Below, one piece after another: positions 6,934 through 16,805 of a DNA stretch of 51,843 bases (position 1 is its first letter; each line of letters begins with the position of its first letter). The stretch is from Anaerolineales bacterium (GTDB lineage Bacteria > Chloroflexota > Anaerolineae > Anaerolineales > UBA4823), in the NCBI GenBank assembly GCA_016929095.1, contig JAFGJM010000040.1, positions 1 through 51,843 on the forward strand, in the 5' to 3' direction. The position numbers were made by a program, and so were the translations under genes. The notes under the pieces were generated by a model that worked only from the letters and a program-made list of their open reading frames with translations, was not told the DNA's origin and ran no database searches.

Positions 6934-9633
6934 ATGTCCGAAGATGTTTTCGGCGCCCGTAATATCCTAAAAACCCCTCACGGCGAATATATGATTTATA
7001 GTATAGATAGCCTGGAAAGGCAAACCAGGGTGCGCATGACGGCCTTGCCTTTTGTGATCCGTACATTATTGGCGTCGCAATTAATGTTATATAGCCAGGG
7101 TGTGGTAACCAGCCGGGATGTCATAAACCTGGCAGGGTGGAAACCTTATGCAGCAAAACGCGGTTTTTTACCGTTTCGTCCAGCCAGGGTCTTGATGCAA
7201 GATTATTCCGGTGTTTCTTCTTTAATCGATTTGGCGGCTTTGCGAGCTACACTCGCCAAAGAGGGCGGTGATCCCTCGAAGATTAACCCTTTGGTGCCGG
7301 TTGACCTGGTAGTGGATCATTCCGTGCAGGTGGATTTTTTTGCAGACCGGGATGCTGTGTCTCGAAATAGCGATCTCGAATTTCAACGCAATCGTGAACG
7401 GTATGAATTTATAAAATGGGGGCAAAATGCTTTTTCGAACTTACGGGTCATACCACCTGGAAGCGGAATCCTCCACCAGATAAATCTGGAATATTTTTCA
7501 CCGGTGGTCATGGCGGGCGAGGAGAAAGGAGTCCGTCTGGCATATCCCGATAGCATAGTGGGGGCTGATTCGCATACGACCACCATCAACGCATTAGGGG
7601 TCATTGGCTGGGGAGTTGGGGGTATCGAAGCAGAAGCGATTATGCTGGGACAACCTTATGGCATCACGACACCCGATGTAATTGGCGTGAGGCTGGAGGG
7701 CAATCTTAAGGATGGGGCGACCGCTACCGACCTGGCTTTAACCATAAACCAATTGCTGCACCGGAAAGGCTTTGTGGATAAGTTTATTGAGTTTTTTGGG
7801 GCAGGTCTCGATACGCTTTCCCTGCCCGACCGTGCTACGATTGCCAATATGGCGTCCGAATGCAGCGCGACCATGTTTTTTTTCCCGGTGGATGATGAGA
7901 CTTTACATTATCTTCGGGATACCGGGCGTTCAAATGAGGTCATCGAACGCGTGGAATGGTATACCAAAGCACAAGGATTGTTTCGCACAAGCCAAATCCC
8001 CGTCCCACAATTTACCGATACAATTACATTGAATTTGGAAGATGTTGAAGCCTGTTTGGCAGGCCCAAAACGGCCTCAAGATAGACTGTTATTGGGAGAA
8101 CTCAAAAAGGATTTTAATGAAAAGCTGATCACGCCATTTTCAAGTTGCGGTTATGGCTTGAACGATTCCGATTTGATGCAAAAAGGAGTCATCGGAACCA
8201 ATGGCGGCTCGGTAGAAATTGGGCATGGGGCGGTTGTGATTGCTGCTATTACGTCATGCACGAATACATCCAATCCTTCCCTGATGTTGGCGGCGGGTTT
8301 GGTCGCCAGAAACGCGCTGGAACGGGGATTGAAGGTGAAAGCGTATGTGAAGACGAGCCTGGCGCCTGGCTCCCGAGTGACGACAGAATATTTACAAAAA
8401 GCAGAATTGTTAGAGCCTTTATCCCATTTGGGATTTAATGTGGTGGGTTATGGATGCACTACTTGCATTGGGAATTCTGGCGCATTACCGGGCGAAGTGG
8501 TTAAAGCGATTACCGGCGCTAACCTGGTAACGGCGGCGGTTTTATCGGGCAGTCGAAATTTTGAAGGGCGGATTCATCCTTTGGTGAGAGCAAATTTCCT
8601 GGCTTCGCCTCCCCTGGTCGTGGCATATGCTCTGGCCGGGACGGTGGATATCAATCTGAATGATGAACCACTGGGTCTGGATTCACTCGGGATCCCGGTT
8701 TTTCTCAAAGACATTTGGCCTTCAAATCAAGAAATTCTCGAATTAGTGCTAAAGACATTCACACCAGAAACCTTTATCGAAAAATATGACCGAATATTCG
8801 ATGAAAATAAAGCCTGGAACAATTTATTAGCGATAGATGACGTGCTCTATCCTTGGAAGTCTAATTCTACCTATATCCGAGAACCGATTCTCTTCCAAAA
8901 ATCCAATGACCTACAATTGCCTATTTCGGATATTCTTGGAGCACGGGCATTGGGGATATTGGGGGATTTCATCTCGACCGATCATATTTCACCTGCAGGT
9001 GCGATCCCAATCGAAAGTCCGGCAGGTAAATATTTACTCGAGCATGGAGTCGCGGTGCGCGATTTTAATACATATGGCGCACGGCGCGGCAACGACCAGG
9101 TAATGATCCGGGGCGCTTTTAGCAATTTAAGATTAAAGAACCGCATGCTATCCGGAACCGAGGGCGGTTTTACGATCCATCAACCGGAAGGTGAAAAGAT
9201 GACTTTCTATGACGCCGCGATGCGTTATGAAGAAGAGGGTGTGCCTCTATTGCTCATCGCCGGAAAGGAATATGGCGGGGGTTCTTGCCGTGATTGGGCT
9301 GCTAAAGGCACGCGCTTATTAGGCGTCAGAGCCGTGATCGCCGAATCATTTGAACGCGTTCATCGCTCTAATCTGATTGCAATGGGTGTTTTACCTTTAC
9401 AGTTTTTGACGGGTGAAGATGTAACAAGCCTGGCATTAACCGGGAACGAGGTTTATGACATCGAAAACCTGGCGGATCATATCGCGCCAGATTCTTCATT
9501 AACGGTACGCGTTTCACGACCGGATGGTTCAATGATTTTCTTCAAGGTGCAAGTTCAGATACGTACACCGCTGGAAGCGAATTTTTATAAAACGGGTGGA
9601 ATTTTCCCCACCCTTGTGCGAAATATGCTATAA
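6934..9633 (+). CDS. acnA: Aconitate hydratase (AcnA type)
   Basis: 899 residues, the standard size of the AcnA/IRP1 class, isomerising citrate to isocitrate in the TCA cycle. The three [4Fe-4S] ligands are C442 (TSCTNTSNPS) and C508/C511 (GCTTCIGNSG). The N-terminal RPARVLMQDYSG, VDHSVQVDF and ADSHTTTINALG blocks are classic. The swivelling domain has GDFISTDHISPAGAI, SCRDWAAKGT and ESFERVHRSNLIAMGVLPL. I place the start at 6934, where GGAG lies 5 nt upstream. In-frame ATGs at 6907 and 6886 would add 9 or 16 residues without a ribosome site, the latter overlapping folP. Closely downstream of folP on the same strand. Fully intact. Confidence 0.95.
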   Translation: MSEDVFGARNILKTPHGEYMIYSIDSLERQTRVRMTALPFVIRTLLASQLMLYSQGVVTSRDVINLAGWKPYAAKRGFLPFRPARVLMQDYSGVSSLIDLAALRATLAKEGGDPSKINPLVPVDLVVDHSVQVDFFADRDAVSRNSDLEFQRNRERYEFIKWGQNAFSNLRVIPPGSGILHQINLEYFSPVVMAGEEKGVRLAYPDSIVGADSHTTTINALGVIGWGVGGIEAEAIMLGQPYGITTPDVIGVRLEGNLKDGATATDLALTINQLLHRKGFVDKFIEFFGAGLDTLSLPDRATIANMASECSATMFFFPVDDETLHYLRDTGRSNEVIERVEWYTKAQGLFRTSQIPVPQFTDTITLNLEDVEACLAGPKRPQDRLLLGELKKDFNEKLITPFSSCGYGLNDSDLMQKGVIGTNGGSVEIGHGAVVIAAITSCTNTSNPSLMLAAGLVARNALERGLKVKAYVKTSLAPGSRVTTEYLQKAELLEPLSHLGFNVVGYGCTTCIGNSGALPGEVVKAITGANLVTAAVLSGSRNFEGRIHPLVRANFLASPPLVVAYALAGTVDINLNDEPLGLDSLGIPVFLKDIWPSNQEILELVLKTFTPETFIEKYDRIFDENKAWNNLLAIDDVLYPWKSNSTYIREPILFQKSNDLQLPISDILGARALGILGDFISTDHISPAGAIPIESPAGKYLLEHGVAVRDFNTYGARRGNDQVMIRGAFSNLRLKNRMLSGTEGGFTIHQPEGEKMTFYDAAMRYEEEGVPLLLIAGKEYGGGSCRDWAAKGTRLLGVRAVIAESFERVHRSNLIAMGVLPLQFLTGEDVTSLALTGNEVYDIENLADHIAPDSSLTVRVSRPDGSMIFFKVQVQIRTPLEANFYKTGGIFPTLVRNML

Positions 9634-9835
9634 CAGTCCTATGAAAATTGATCATAGGTGATCTTTTATTTAGGAAGACGGGAAAATTGGGAAATACTTT
9701 TTGCGAAGATTTTTACATCACAGCGAACATTTATAAGAATTGATATGAGACTGAAGAGTTTTCATTATGAAGGCAGGAATGCAGGAAGGTTATTTTCTGA
9801 TATAAAATAAACGGGCGCCTTTAAACCCGGCATCA

Positions 9836-9878
9836 TGACTGATTACGAAAAACTGATAACCGATTACCGATAACTTAT
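9836..9878 (+). repeat. Degenerate ACTGATAAC-type intergenic tract
   Basis: A low-complexity run of ACTGATTAC, AACTGATAAC, CGATTACCGATAAC steps just before dnaG. Similar tracts lie upstream of three other genes in the window (3599-3630, 26977-27020, 50392-50430). The rest of the 9634-9889 spacer is AT-rich with no gene seen. Confidence 0.6.
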
Positions 9879-9889
9879 CACGTGTATAT

Positions 9890-11806
9890 ATGTCTGTTAT
9901 AGATGAAATTAAAGCCCGTATAGATATTGTCGATTTAGTCTCTGAAACGGTGCAGCTTCGCCACTCAGGTAAAAACTACACCGGTTTTTGCCCGTTTCAC
10001 AGCAATACACGCACGCCAGCGTTTGCCGTTTTTCCCGATTCGGGCACCTGGCGGTGTTTTGGGCAATGCAACGAAGGGGGCGATATCTTTGGTTTTATGA
10101 TGAAGCGGGAAAGTTGCGATTTCTCAGAAGCATTACGCATATTGGCAGATAAAGCTGGCGTTCAATTGAAACCGGTCACCGTGGAAGAACAGGTTGCGGC
10201 TGAAGAAAATGAGCATCTGCGTACTTTGCTAGAGGAGGCGGTTACTTATTACCGGCATCATTTGCTCAATTCGGTCGAGGGGGAACAGGCGCTGGAATAT
10301 CTAAAAGAACGCGGTCTGGATGATGCAACTCTGGAAGCCTTTGGGATCGGTTACGCGCCGCAAGGCTGGGAGGTTTTTCTTTCGAACTTTAAGTCTAAAG
10401 GTTATACCGATATAGATTTATTAGATGCAGGGATGGTATCGGAGAGGGAGAGCGGGGGGCTGCATGATCGTTTCCGCCACCGCATTATGTTCCCAATCCG
10501 CGACGAACGCGGCCGTATGTCAGGGTTTGGGGCGCGCATACGAGACCCGGAAGATGTTCCCAAGTTCTTGAATTCACCTCAAACCGTGCTTTTCGATAAA
10601 GGCAAGTTACTTTATGGATTAGACCGCGCCCGTAAAGCGATTCGCGAAATGGATCAGGTGATTATTGTCGAGGGCTACCTGGATGTGATCGCATTGCACC
10701 AGGCGGGTTTTACCAATACCGTTTCTCCGATGGGAACCGCGCTCTCCGAACATCAACTCAATCTGCTTAAGCGCTACACCAAACGGATTGTTTTGGCGCT
10801 TGACCCGGATGCCGCAGGCGAAAAAGCAACCATGCGTGGTTTAGAGGTTGCCCGTCAGGCTCTGGATAAGGAAACAGAGGTGGTATTTGATGCCCGCGGC
10901 TTGCTCAGGTATGAGGCGCGCTTACAAGCAGATATCCGCGTGACCACATTGCCGGATGGGATGGACCCCGATGAAGTGGTTAAACGCGATCCGCAAGAAT
11001 GGCAGAAAATTTTGGAAGACGCCAAACCGGTGGTTGTACATGTTATGGAAACCCTGGCAGCGTCCCAGGATATCGACGATCCCAAGGTGAAAGAAGCGAT
11101 TGCATCTCAGGTGTTGCCATTGATTTCCGATCTCCCCAGCGCTATTGAGCGGGAGACTTATCTACAGCGTTTAGCAAGGTTATTGCGGGTAAATGAACGG
11201 GCATTGGTTTTGGACGGAAGAAGAAGAATATCAGGCAGGCGATCCCCGCGGCGCACAAGACAGACTGCTCCCATTATGGAGAAAAAACCGGTTCAGGCGA
11301 TGAGTGGTTATGCTTTGGAAGCCCATGCCTTAGGGTTGCTTTTACGCCAACCGGATTTACTTTATAAGATTGACCGCGCCATGCTTCAAGAAGGATTGAG
11401 TCGGCTCACAATCAGCGATTTTCAACATTCCGATCACCAAACCATTCTGCGCCTTTTACAGGAATCACTCGATCAGGATATGGTCGAACCACTTAATTTT
11501 GTCATGAATAACCTATCTTTACCGATGATGGACGTGGCGGATGATCTACTAGAGAAGACAAAAAATTTAGATATCAATGATGATAGTGTTTTTGAGGATT
11601 TGCGCCGGGCATTGTTGATCTTACGGCGCAGCCGCGCCCGGCAGGAGGTCGATTATTTGGGCTTTTTGATGATTGAAGCTCAAGAAAAAGGTGATATAAA
11701 AGTTACCCAATATCGTCAATCAATGGTAGAACATACACAGGTGCTGCGTTATTTGGATCACGCCCTGGCAAATTATTTTGATCAATCTATCCAAAACCGG
11801 TTATAA
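9890..11806 (+). CDS. dnaG: DNA primase
   Basis: 638 residues; makes RNA primers at the replication fork. The CHC2 zinc ribbon is complete: C34, H37, C56 and C60 (GFCPFH...TWRCFGQC). The catalytic core includes YAPQGWEVF and [23 protein letters not shown]. The TOPRIM module spans about residues 255-345, with E261 in VEGYLDV and the D305-P-D307 metal site in LALDPDAAG. The remaining C-terminal domain, which would bind DnaB helicase, is helical. The [17 protein letters not shown] opening is the normal DnaG start, although no ribosome site is evident. It is followed 28 nt later by rpoD, as in the classical macromolecular-synthesis operon, but rpsU is not present upstream. Confidence 0.97.
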   Translation: MSVIDEIKARIDIVDLVSETVQLRHSGKNYTGFCPFHSNTRTPAFAVFPDSGTWRCFGQCNEGGDIFGFMMKRESCDFSEALRILADKAGVQLKPVTVEEQVAAEENEHLRTLLEEAVTYYRHHLLNSVEGEQALEYLKERGLDDATLEAFGIGYAPQGWEVFLSNFKSKGYTDIDLLDAGMVSERESGGLHDRFRHRIMFPIRDERGRMSGFGARIRDPEDVPKFLNSPQTVLFDKGKLLYGLDRARKAIREMDQVIIVEGYLDVIALHQAGFTNTVSPMGTALSEHQLNLLKRYTKRIVLALDPDAAGEKATMRGLEVARQALDKETEVVFDARGLLRYEARLQADIRVTTLPDGMDPDEVVKRDPQEWQKILEDAKPVVVHVMETLAASQDIDDPKVKEAIASQVLPLISDLPSAIERETYLQRLARLLRVNERALVLDGRRRISGRRSPRRTRQTAPIMEKKPVQAMSGYALEAHALGLLLRQPDLLYKIDRAMLQEGLSRLTISDFQHSDHQTILRLLQESLDQDMVEPLNFVMNNLSLPMMDVADDLLEKTKNLDINDDSVFEDLRRALLILRRSRARQEVDYLGFLMIEAQEKGDIKVTQYRQSMVEHTQVLRYLDHALANYFDQSIQNRL

Positions 11807-11834
11807 ATTTATTCGTAAATGGAAAATTATTGTC

Positions 11835-13448
11835 ATGAATTCTGATCAATCAGAAAAAACCAAAAATAAAGAAGCAGGCGTAAAAGCTTCAAAAAATCAA
11901 GGTATTGAAAGCGCCGTCCCGATGCCCGTTGAAGATGTAGATGATTTATTATTGGATATCGAAGATGCTCCGGGTGCAGAAGATCCGGATGATGCCACAT
12001 TAACCAGTGAAGCCGAAAATCTGAATACTTTAGCGAAAGAAGAACCGCTGGAGTTATTCGAACATCCGGAATTGATTGCCGAATTGGGTGAAGACCCCGT
12101 GAGGCTTTATTTGAAGGAAATTGGGGGTATTGATTTATTGGATACAGACAGGGAATTTTGGCTTTCTGCCAGGTTGGAATCCCTGCGCCGGGTGGAATTA
12201 CTCCGCCGGGTACACCCGCTGGCGCGCCGGGGGAGAGCAGTCTCTCAGTCCATTTATCGCGCCCTGAACGATGAATTGATTACCGCATGGAATCGGGTTC
12301 AGGAAGATACGCATCGCCTGGGTTTTTCTTGCCCCGATCTGGAAAAAAGCCTGGACGAAGCGCAAAGTTTACAGCATAACTGGAATATACCTGACCCATC
12401 TTACTTGAGAAATTTCCTGGATAATGGTATATGGGGCAGAGATCCATTATGGGATGGCGTAGCGCGGAATGCCTTTACGGTTTTTCTATGTTTGTATATG
12501 ATGCCGGAGCCAATGGCTGCCAGACTCAGGAAATTCATACAAAAACGACAGAGTTTACCATCCGCAGCAACCTTGCAACGCTATTTCCCTGACGCCGAAA
12601 TATTGCAAGCCGAATTAGAAGCGATTCGCTATCGCGCCGATGAAGCCCATCATGCCATCATCCGCGCCAATCTGCGCCTTGTGGTGAGTGTTGCCAAGCG
12701 GTATATCGGCAGGGGCAGCTCGTTCTTGGATTTGATCCAGGAAGGAAACATAGGGTTATTAAGGGCGGTCGCAAAATTCGATCCTACCCGTGGTTATAAA
12801 TTCAGCACCTACGCCACCTGGTGGATACGTCAATCCATCAGCCGCTCAATAGCCGATCAGGCGCGCACCATTCGCATCCCTGTGCATATATTTGAGTCGA
12901 TCAACCGCCTGGTGCGTATCCAGCGGCGTCTATTACAACGCCTGGGGCGAGATCCGGCTGCCGATGAGCTGGCATTAGAAGCCGGATACCTGGATGCGAA
13001 CGATGAACAAATCATTTTAAAAGCCAGAACGGATGGCAAATCAATCCCTGCTGATGTTCGCAAACGCTGGATAAGAGCGACAGCCAAAGTAAACCGTATT
13101 CTTATGGCTGCCGAAGAGCCTATGTCACTGGATAGTCCGGTTGGCAGTGAGGATAACAGCCAGCTGGGCGATTTTATCGAGGATGAAGATGCCCAAGAAC
13201 CCATGGACGCGGCAGCCAAAGAGATGCTGCGCGAATCGATCAAGAATGCTCTAGCGGTATTATCCGACCGGGAACGTCAGGTTTTGGAGCTGCGTTTTGG
13301 TTTGATGGATGGCAAAGACCACACGTTGGAAGAAGTTGGACAGTATTTTAATGTAACCCGAGAGCGAATCCGCCAGATCGAATCCAAAGCTTTACGCAAA
13401 TTACGCCACCCCACTCGCAGCCGCCACTTACGCGATTATTTAGGATAA
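11835..13448 (+). CDS. rpoD: Primary RNA polymerase sigma factor (RpoD/SigA)
   Basis: 537 residues; directs housekeeping transcription. After a variable acidic region 1.1-like segment, region 1.2 is seen as [18 protein letters not shown] non-conserved helical insert follows. Region 2 is essentially canonical: [36 protein letters not shown] and [18 protein letters not shown] with the -10-reading helix. Region 3 follows as [17 protein letters not shown]. Region 4 ends with [16 protein letters not shown] and the -35-binding helix-turn-helix [20 protein letters not shown]. An in-frame upstream ATG at 11778 would overlap dnaG by 29 nt; 11835 is preferred because it clears the dnaG stop. The complete region 1.2 and region 4 argue for the essential sigma rather than an alternative factor. 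Confidence 0.95.
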   Translation: MNSDQSEKTKNKEAGVKASKNQGIESAVPMPVEDVDDLLLDIEDAPGAEDPDDATLTSEAENLNTLAKEEPLELFEHPELIAELGEDPVRLYLKEIGGIDLLDTDREFWLSARLESLRRVELLRRVHPLARRGRAVSQSIYRALNDELITAWNRVQEDTHRLGFSCPDLEKSLDEAQSLQHNWNIPDPSYLRNFLDNGIWGRDPLWDGVARNAFTVFLCLYMMPEPMAARLRKFIQKRQSLPSAATLQRYFPDAEILQAELEAIRYRADEAHHAIIRANLRLVVSVAKRYIGRGSSFLDLIQEGNIGLLRAVAKFDPTRGYKFSTYATWWIRQSISRSIADQARTIRIPVHIFESINRLVRIQRRLLQRLGRDPAADELALEAGYLDANDEQIILKARTDGKSIPADVRKRWIRATAKVNRILMAAEEPMSLDSPVGSEDNSQLGDFIEDEDAQEPMDAAAKEMLRESIKNALAVLSDRERQVLELRFGLMDGKDHTLEEVGQYFNVTRERIRQIESKALRKLRHPTRSRHLRDYLG

Positions 13449-13471
13449 GCGAAAAGCAGAGGCGTGTAAAA

Positions 13472-13514
13472 TTGACGCCCAGTGTGATTTATGATAAACT
13501 TACCAAAATGGTAA
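13472..13514 (+). promoter_or_regulatory. Putative nuo operon promoter with overlapping palindrome
   Basis: TTGACG (13472-13477), 17-nt spacer and TAAACT (13495-13500) form a plausible sigma-70 promoter. A perfect palindrome TTACCA-AAA-TGGTAA (13500-13514) covers the expected start of transcription and could be an operator. The nuoA ribosome site GAGGG follows. Confidence 0.45.
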
Positions 13515-13545
13515 ACAATTATCCTTTCACTGAATAGAGGGATAT

Positions 13546-13905
13546 ATGGGTTTTCAGGAATATCTGCCGATAGCCATTTTGATCATTATCTCCACAGGAT
13601 TGGCTGTGGTCGCGGTGGGGGCAGGGCATCTGTTTGGTCCGCGCCGACCGACCAGGCAGAAAACAGAGCCCTATGAATCGGGCATGAATCCATTTGGCCC
13701 AGGCACACGCCGGATGCCGATCCGGTTCTATATGGTGGCGGTTTTATTCATTTTATTTGATATCGAAGTCGTGTTTTTTCTCCCCTGGGCAGTTGTCTTT
13801 AAAGATTTAGGGATAGCGGGTTTAATAGAGATGGTCATTTTTGTGGCTGTCCTGGTTGTGGGTTTCATTTATGCCTGGAATAAAGGAGCGCTCGAATGGG
13901 AGTAG
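13546..13905 (+). CDS. nuoA: NADH-quinone oxidoreductase subunit A
   Basis: 119 residues with three membrane helices (about 8-30, 62-84 and 90-112), a small membrane-arm subunit of complex I at the hinge near the quinone channel. The conserved loop [13 protein letters not shown] contains the Glu and Tyr-Glu-Ser-Gly signature, and [18 protein letters not shown] is the hallmark second helix with the acidic pair. GAGGG lies 6 nt before the ATG. It is the first gene of a complete 14-gene locus and overlaps nuoB by 10 nt, which suggests coupled translation. Confidence 0.97.
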   Translation: MGFQEYLPIAILIIISTGLAVVAVGAGHLFGPRRPTRQKTEPYESGMNPFGPGTRRMPIRFYMVAVLFILFDIEVVFFLPWAVVFKDLGIAGLIEMVIFVAVLVVGFIYAWNKGALEWE

Positions 13906-14399
13906 AGCAGAAGCTGGGGAATTTTGGCGCGGTAACCCTGAAACTCGAACAGGCGGTGAATTGGGCGCGCTCGAATGCCATGTGGCCAATGTTGTTCGGG
14001 TTAGCTTGCTGTGCGATTGAAATGATGTCTGCCCAGGCGGCAGATTATGATTTGAGCCGTTTTGGAATGGAGCTGATGCGCGCCAGCCCTCGCCAGTCCG
14101 ATTTAATGATCGTCGCCGGGCGGGTAAGTCGCAAGATGGCGCCTGTGTTGCGTCGCTTATATGACCAGATGCCTGACCCAAAATGGGTGATCGCCATGGG
14201 AGATTGTGCGTCTTGTGGCGGTGTATTCAATAATTACGCCATTGTACAGGGCGTGGATGAGGTCGTACCCGTGGATGTTTTCGTCGCGGGGTGCCCTCCT
14301 CGCCCTGAAGCATTGATCCATGGAATCATGACCTTGCACGAGAAAGTGCACGGTGAAAAAATCGGCGATTGGTCGGATCTTAAAGTAAAAATTTCTTAA
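13896..14399 (+). CDS. nuoB: NADH-quinone oxidoreductase subunit B
   Basis: 167 residues; carries the terminal cluster N2 that hands electrons to quinone. The four ligands are visible as the tandem C38-C39 (LACCAIEM), C104 (MGDCASCGG) and C133 (VAGCPPRPE), with the same internal spacing as E. coli NuoB. The first residues are a short unconserved arm. AAAGGAG lies in the nuoA coding end, 8 nt ahead of the ATG. No oddities. Peripheral arm, cytoplasmic face. Confidence 0.97.
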   Translation: MGVEQKLGNFGAVTLKLEQAVNWARSNAMWPMLFGLACCAIEMMSAQAADYDLSRFGMELMRASPRQSDLMIVAGRVSRKMAPVLRRLYDQMPDPKWVIAMGDCASCGGVFNNYAIVQGVDEVVPVDVFVAGCPPRPEALIHGIMTLHEKVHGEKIGDWSDLKVKIS

Positions 14400-14441
14400 T
14401 AGCTTTTGACAGCCTTATCATTTTGGGGAGCACGTGGAGCG

Positions 14442-14954
14442 ATGAATGATATGTACCAAAAGGTTGTGAACGTTCTGACAGAGCGGTTTGATATCCAAAC
14501 CAGCCAATTTCGAGAAGAAGTGAGTGTGGTTGTCAGGCCTGCTCATATTGTTGATATTTGCCGGTTGCTGCGGGATGAGTTGGGGTTTGAGATGCTGGAA
14601 GATGAAACCGCCGTGGATTACTGGCCGGAGGAATCGCCTCGTTTTCACATCATTTATCAAATTTATTCCTACCAGCATAATACGCGGATCTGCTTGCGCG
14701 TCCCCCTGAATGGGAACGCGCCTTCGTTGCCCACCATTGAGACGATTTATCCCAACGCCAACTGGCATGAACGAGAAATTTGGGACTTTTTTGGCATCCA
14801 TTTTGAGGGACATTCTGATTTACGGCGGATATTGATGCCTCATGATTGGGAAGGGTATCCAATGCGGAAAGATTATCCCCTTGGGTATGAAGAAGTGATG
14901 TTCAGCTTTAATTTTGATGAAATTGATGGCAGAAAGCCGTACGCCAGGGATTGA
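14442..14954 (+). CDS. nuoC: NADH-quinone oxidoreductase subunit C (30 kDa)
   Basis: 170 residues, separate from NuoD rather than fused as in E. coli. This subunit has no cofactor and braces the quinone module. The family signature WHEREIWDFFGIHFEGH followed by LRRILMPHDWEGYPMRKDYP is complete. The start is placed at ATG 14442, with GGGGAG 11 nt and GGAG 2 nt upstream. A TTG at 14406 and an ATG at 14451 are alternatives, so the first few residues are uncertain. Its stop overlaps the region immediately before nuoD. Confidence 0.94.
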   Translation: MNDMYQKVVNVLTERFDIQTSQFREEVSVVVRPAHIVDICRLLRDELGFEMLEDETAVDYWPEESPRFHIIYQIYSYQHNTRICLRVPLNGNAPSLPTIETIYPNANWHEREIWDFFGIHFEGHSDLRRILMPHDWEGYPMRKDYPLGYEEVMFSFNFDEIDGRKPYARD

Positions 14955-14956
14955 AT

Positions 14957-16192
14957 ATGGAATCGTTTGAGGTCACTGAAAATATGCTGGATGGTATCAG
15001 CCATCTGGTTTCAGAGCAGGCAATAAAGGGTGAAACTGTACTGCTTAATATGGGACCGCAACATCCCAGTACGCACGGTGTATTACGTTTATTGCTCGAG
15101 CTGGATGGCGAGCAAGTCATTAATTGCATTCCGGATATCGGTTTTTTACACACCGGCATCGAAAAAAATATGGAAGCCAAGACGTATGAAAAGGCTGCCG
15201 TCATGACCGACCGATTGGATTATTTAAATACGGTGGGTAATAATTTGGTGTATTGCCTGGCGATTGAAAAGTTAATCGATTTGGACGTACCACCCCGCGC
15301 TCAGGCTTTACGGGTAATTCTGGTGGAATTACAGCGTATCGCCTCCCATCTGGTATGGCTGGGAACACATGCCCTCGATCTGGCAGCCATGTCGGTTTTT
15401 TTATATTGTTTCCGGGAACGGGAATTGATCCTGGATATCCTGGAGATGGTGGGCGGGCAGCGTATGATGGCTACCTGCATCCGTCCGGGCGGCTTATGGC
15501 GGGATGTACCGCCTGCATTCGATGAAACAGTACGCTATTTTTTGAAGGTTTTCCCGGCGCGTATTAAAGAGTATGAAGATATGTTAACCAAAAATCCGCT
15601 TTTTTTAGAGCGTACCAAAAAGATTGGTATTCTTTCGAAGGAGGATGCTATTCGGTGGGGCATAACAGGGCCGATCCTGCGCGCTTCTGGTGTAGCGCAC
15701 GATTTACGCAAAGTCAAACCATATTCGGGGTATGAACAATACGATTTTGAGATTCCAACCCACACCGACAGCGACACCTATGCCCGTTACCTGGTACGCA
15801 TGGAAGAGATGCGGCAATCGCTGCGTATTATTCAACAAGCCTTAGATACGTGTCCGGAAGGCGCTGTACGCAGCAATGACCGTAAATACGTGCCTCCGCC
15901 GCGGGCTGAGATCGGGGTAAGTATGGAAGCCCTGATCCACCATTTTAAACTTTGGACAGAAGGATTCATTCCCCCAAAGGGAGCTGTTTATGCCGCGGTG
16001 GAATCCCCGCGTGGTGAATTGGGCGTGTATCTGGAAAGTGATGGCAGCCCCAAACCTTATCGGGTACATTGGCGTACACCGTCATTTGTCAATTTGCAGG
16101 TGCTCCCGCTTTTGGCAAAAGGACACCTGGTTGCCGATCTGGTAGCGTTGATCGGTACGGTGGATGTCGTATTAGGCGATGTGGATCGATAG
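14957..16192 (+). CDS. nuoD: NADH-quinone oxidoreductase subunit D (49 kDa)
   Basis: 411 residues; together with NuoB it forms the quinone-reduction site. GPQHPSTHGVLRLLLELDGE holds the conserved His pair of the quinone pocket, and FLHTGIEKNMEAKTYEKA and TDRLDYLNTVGNNLVY follow. Near the C-terminus ESPRGELGVYLESDGS and DVVLGDVDR are normal. The ATG at 14957 has AGGGA 6 nt upstream; a TTG at 14951 overlapping the nuoC stop is the alternative. The family descends from NiFe hydrogenase large subunits, but the hydrogenase metal cysteines are absent here, so a quinone-reducing complex I is the right call. Confidence 0.96.
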   Translation: MESFEVTENMLDGISHLVSEQAIKGETVLLNMGPQHPSTHGVLRLLLELDGEQVINCIPDIGFLHTGIEKNMEAKTYEKAAVMTDRLDYLNTVGNNLVYCLAIEKLIDLDVPPRAQALRVILVELQRIASHLVWLGTHALDLAAMSVFLYCFRERELILDILEMVGGQRMMATCIRPGGLWRDVPPAFDETVRYFLKVFPARIKEYEDMLTKNPLFLERTKKIGILSKEDAIRWGITGPILRASGVAHDLRKVKPYSGYEQYDFEIPTHTDSDTYARYLVRMEEMRQSLRIIQQALDTCPEGAVRSNDRKYVPPPRAEIGVSMEALIHHFKLWTEGFIPPKGAVYAAVESPRGELGVYLESDGSPKPYRVHWRTPSFVNLQVLPLLAKGHLVADLVALIGTVDVVLGDVDR

Positions 16193-16202
16193 TGAAAACG
16201 AT

Positions 16203-16694
16203 ATGCTAACCGAAAAATATTCTGAAGAAATACTAAAAATCCTTGCGAAATACCCGGCTGATCAAAAACGTTCCGCGGTGATGGCTTTGCTTTTCCTGGC
16301 GCAAAGGGAGACAGGCTATGTCACCAGGCCGGTGATGGGCGAAATTGCTGAAATTACCGGCACGTTGATCACCGATGTGGCTTCCATTGTTGGGTTTTAT
16401 TCATTGTTTTACGATGAGCCGGGTGGCAAATACCGCATTCAGGTATGCACCGATGTTTCTTGTGCCATGCGTGGTGCAGAGGCATTTGTAGAAGAACTAT
16501 GTGAAAACCTGGGCATTGGTGTAGGCGAGACCACCGAAGATGGTCTGGTGACCGTAGAAAAGGTGATGTGTCTGGCAGGTTGTGATAAAGCGCCCTTGTT
16601 CCAGGTGCAGACAGGCGAAGGGCTTGAATACCATGAGAATCAGACTGTCGAGAAAACCCTGGATTTGATCCATCGCTGGAGAAGAAATCGATAA
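16203..16694 (+). CDS. nuoE: NADH-quinone oxidoreductase subunit E (24 kDa, [2Fe-2S])
   Basis: 163 residues with a thioredoxin-like fold holding cluster N1a. The ligands are C82 and C87 (VCTDVSCAMRG) and C123 and C127 (VMCLAGCDKAP). GFYSLFYDEPGGKYRI is the usual lead-in. The ATG at 16203 gives the normal N-terminus (MLTEKYSEEILKILAKYP); an ATG at 16179 would overlap nuoD by 14 nt. Its presence with nuoF and the full-length nuoG indicates that this complex I oxidises NADH, unlike the 11-subunit ferredoxin- or F420-fed forms. Confidence 0.95.
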   Translation: MLTEKYSEEILKILAKYPADQKRSAVMALLFLAQRETGYVTRPVMGEIAEITGTLITDVASIVGFYSLFYDEPGGKYRIQVCTDVSCAMRGAEAFVEELCENLGIGVGETTEDGLVTVEKVMCLAGCDKAPLFQVQTGEGLEYHENQTVEKTLDLIHRWRRNR

Positions 16695-16742
16695 CATAAC
16701 TTTATGCTTTAAGCATTTGTTTGGAAACTGAAAAATGCAAAT

Positions 16743-16766
16743 TCACCAATCACTCCTCACCATTCA
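16743..16766. repeat. TCACCATTCAC-type intergenic repeat
   Basis: CACCAATCACTCCTCACC followed by ATTCAC in the nuoE-nuoF gap. Its reverse complement matches the tract GTGAATGGTGAGGAG at 47103-47117. The gap otherwise is AT-rich with no ribosome site of note. Confidence 0.5.
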
Positions 16767-16805
16767 CATTTTTTATTTTATTAATTAAGAATTACTAATT
16801 AACTC

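Noticed and set aside
16695..16805. tRNA or small RNA gene in the nuoE-nuoF gap
   Set aside because: No cloverleaf, only AT-rich repeat-derived sequence.
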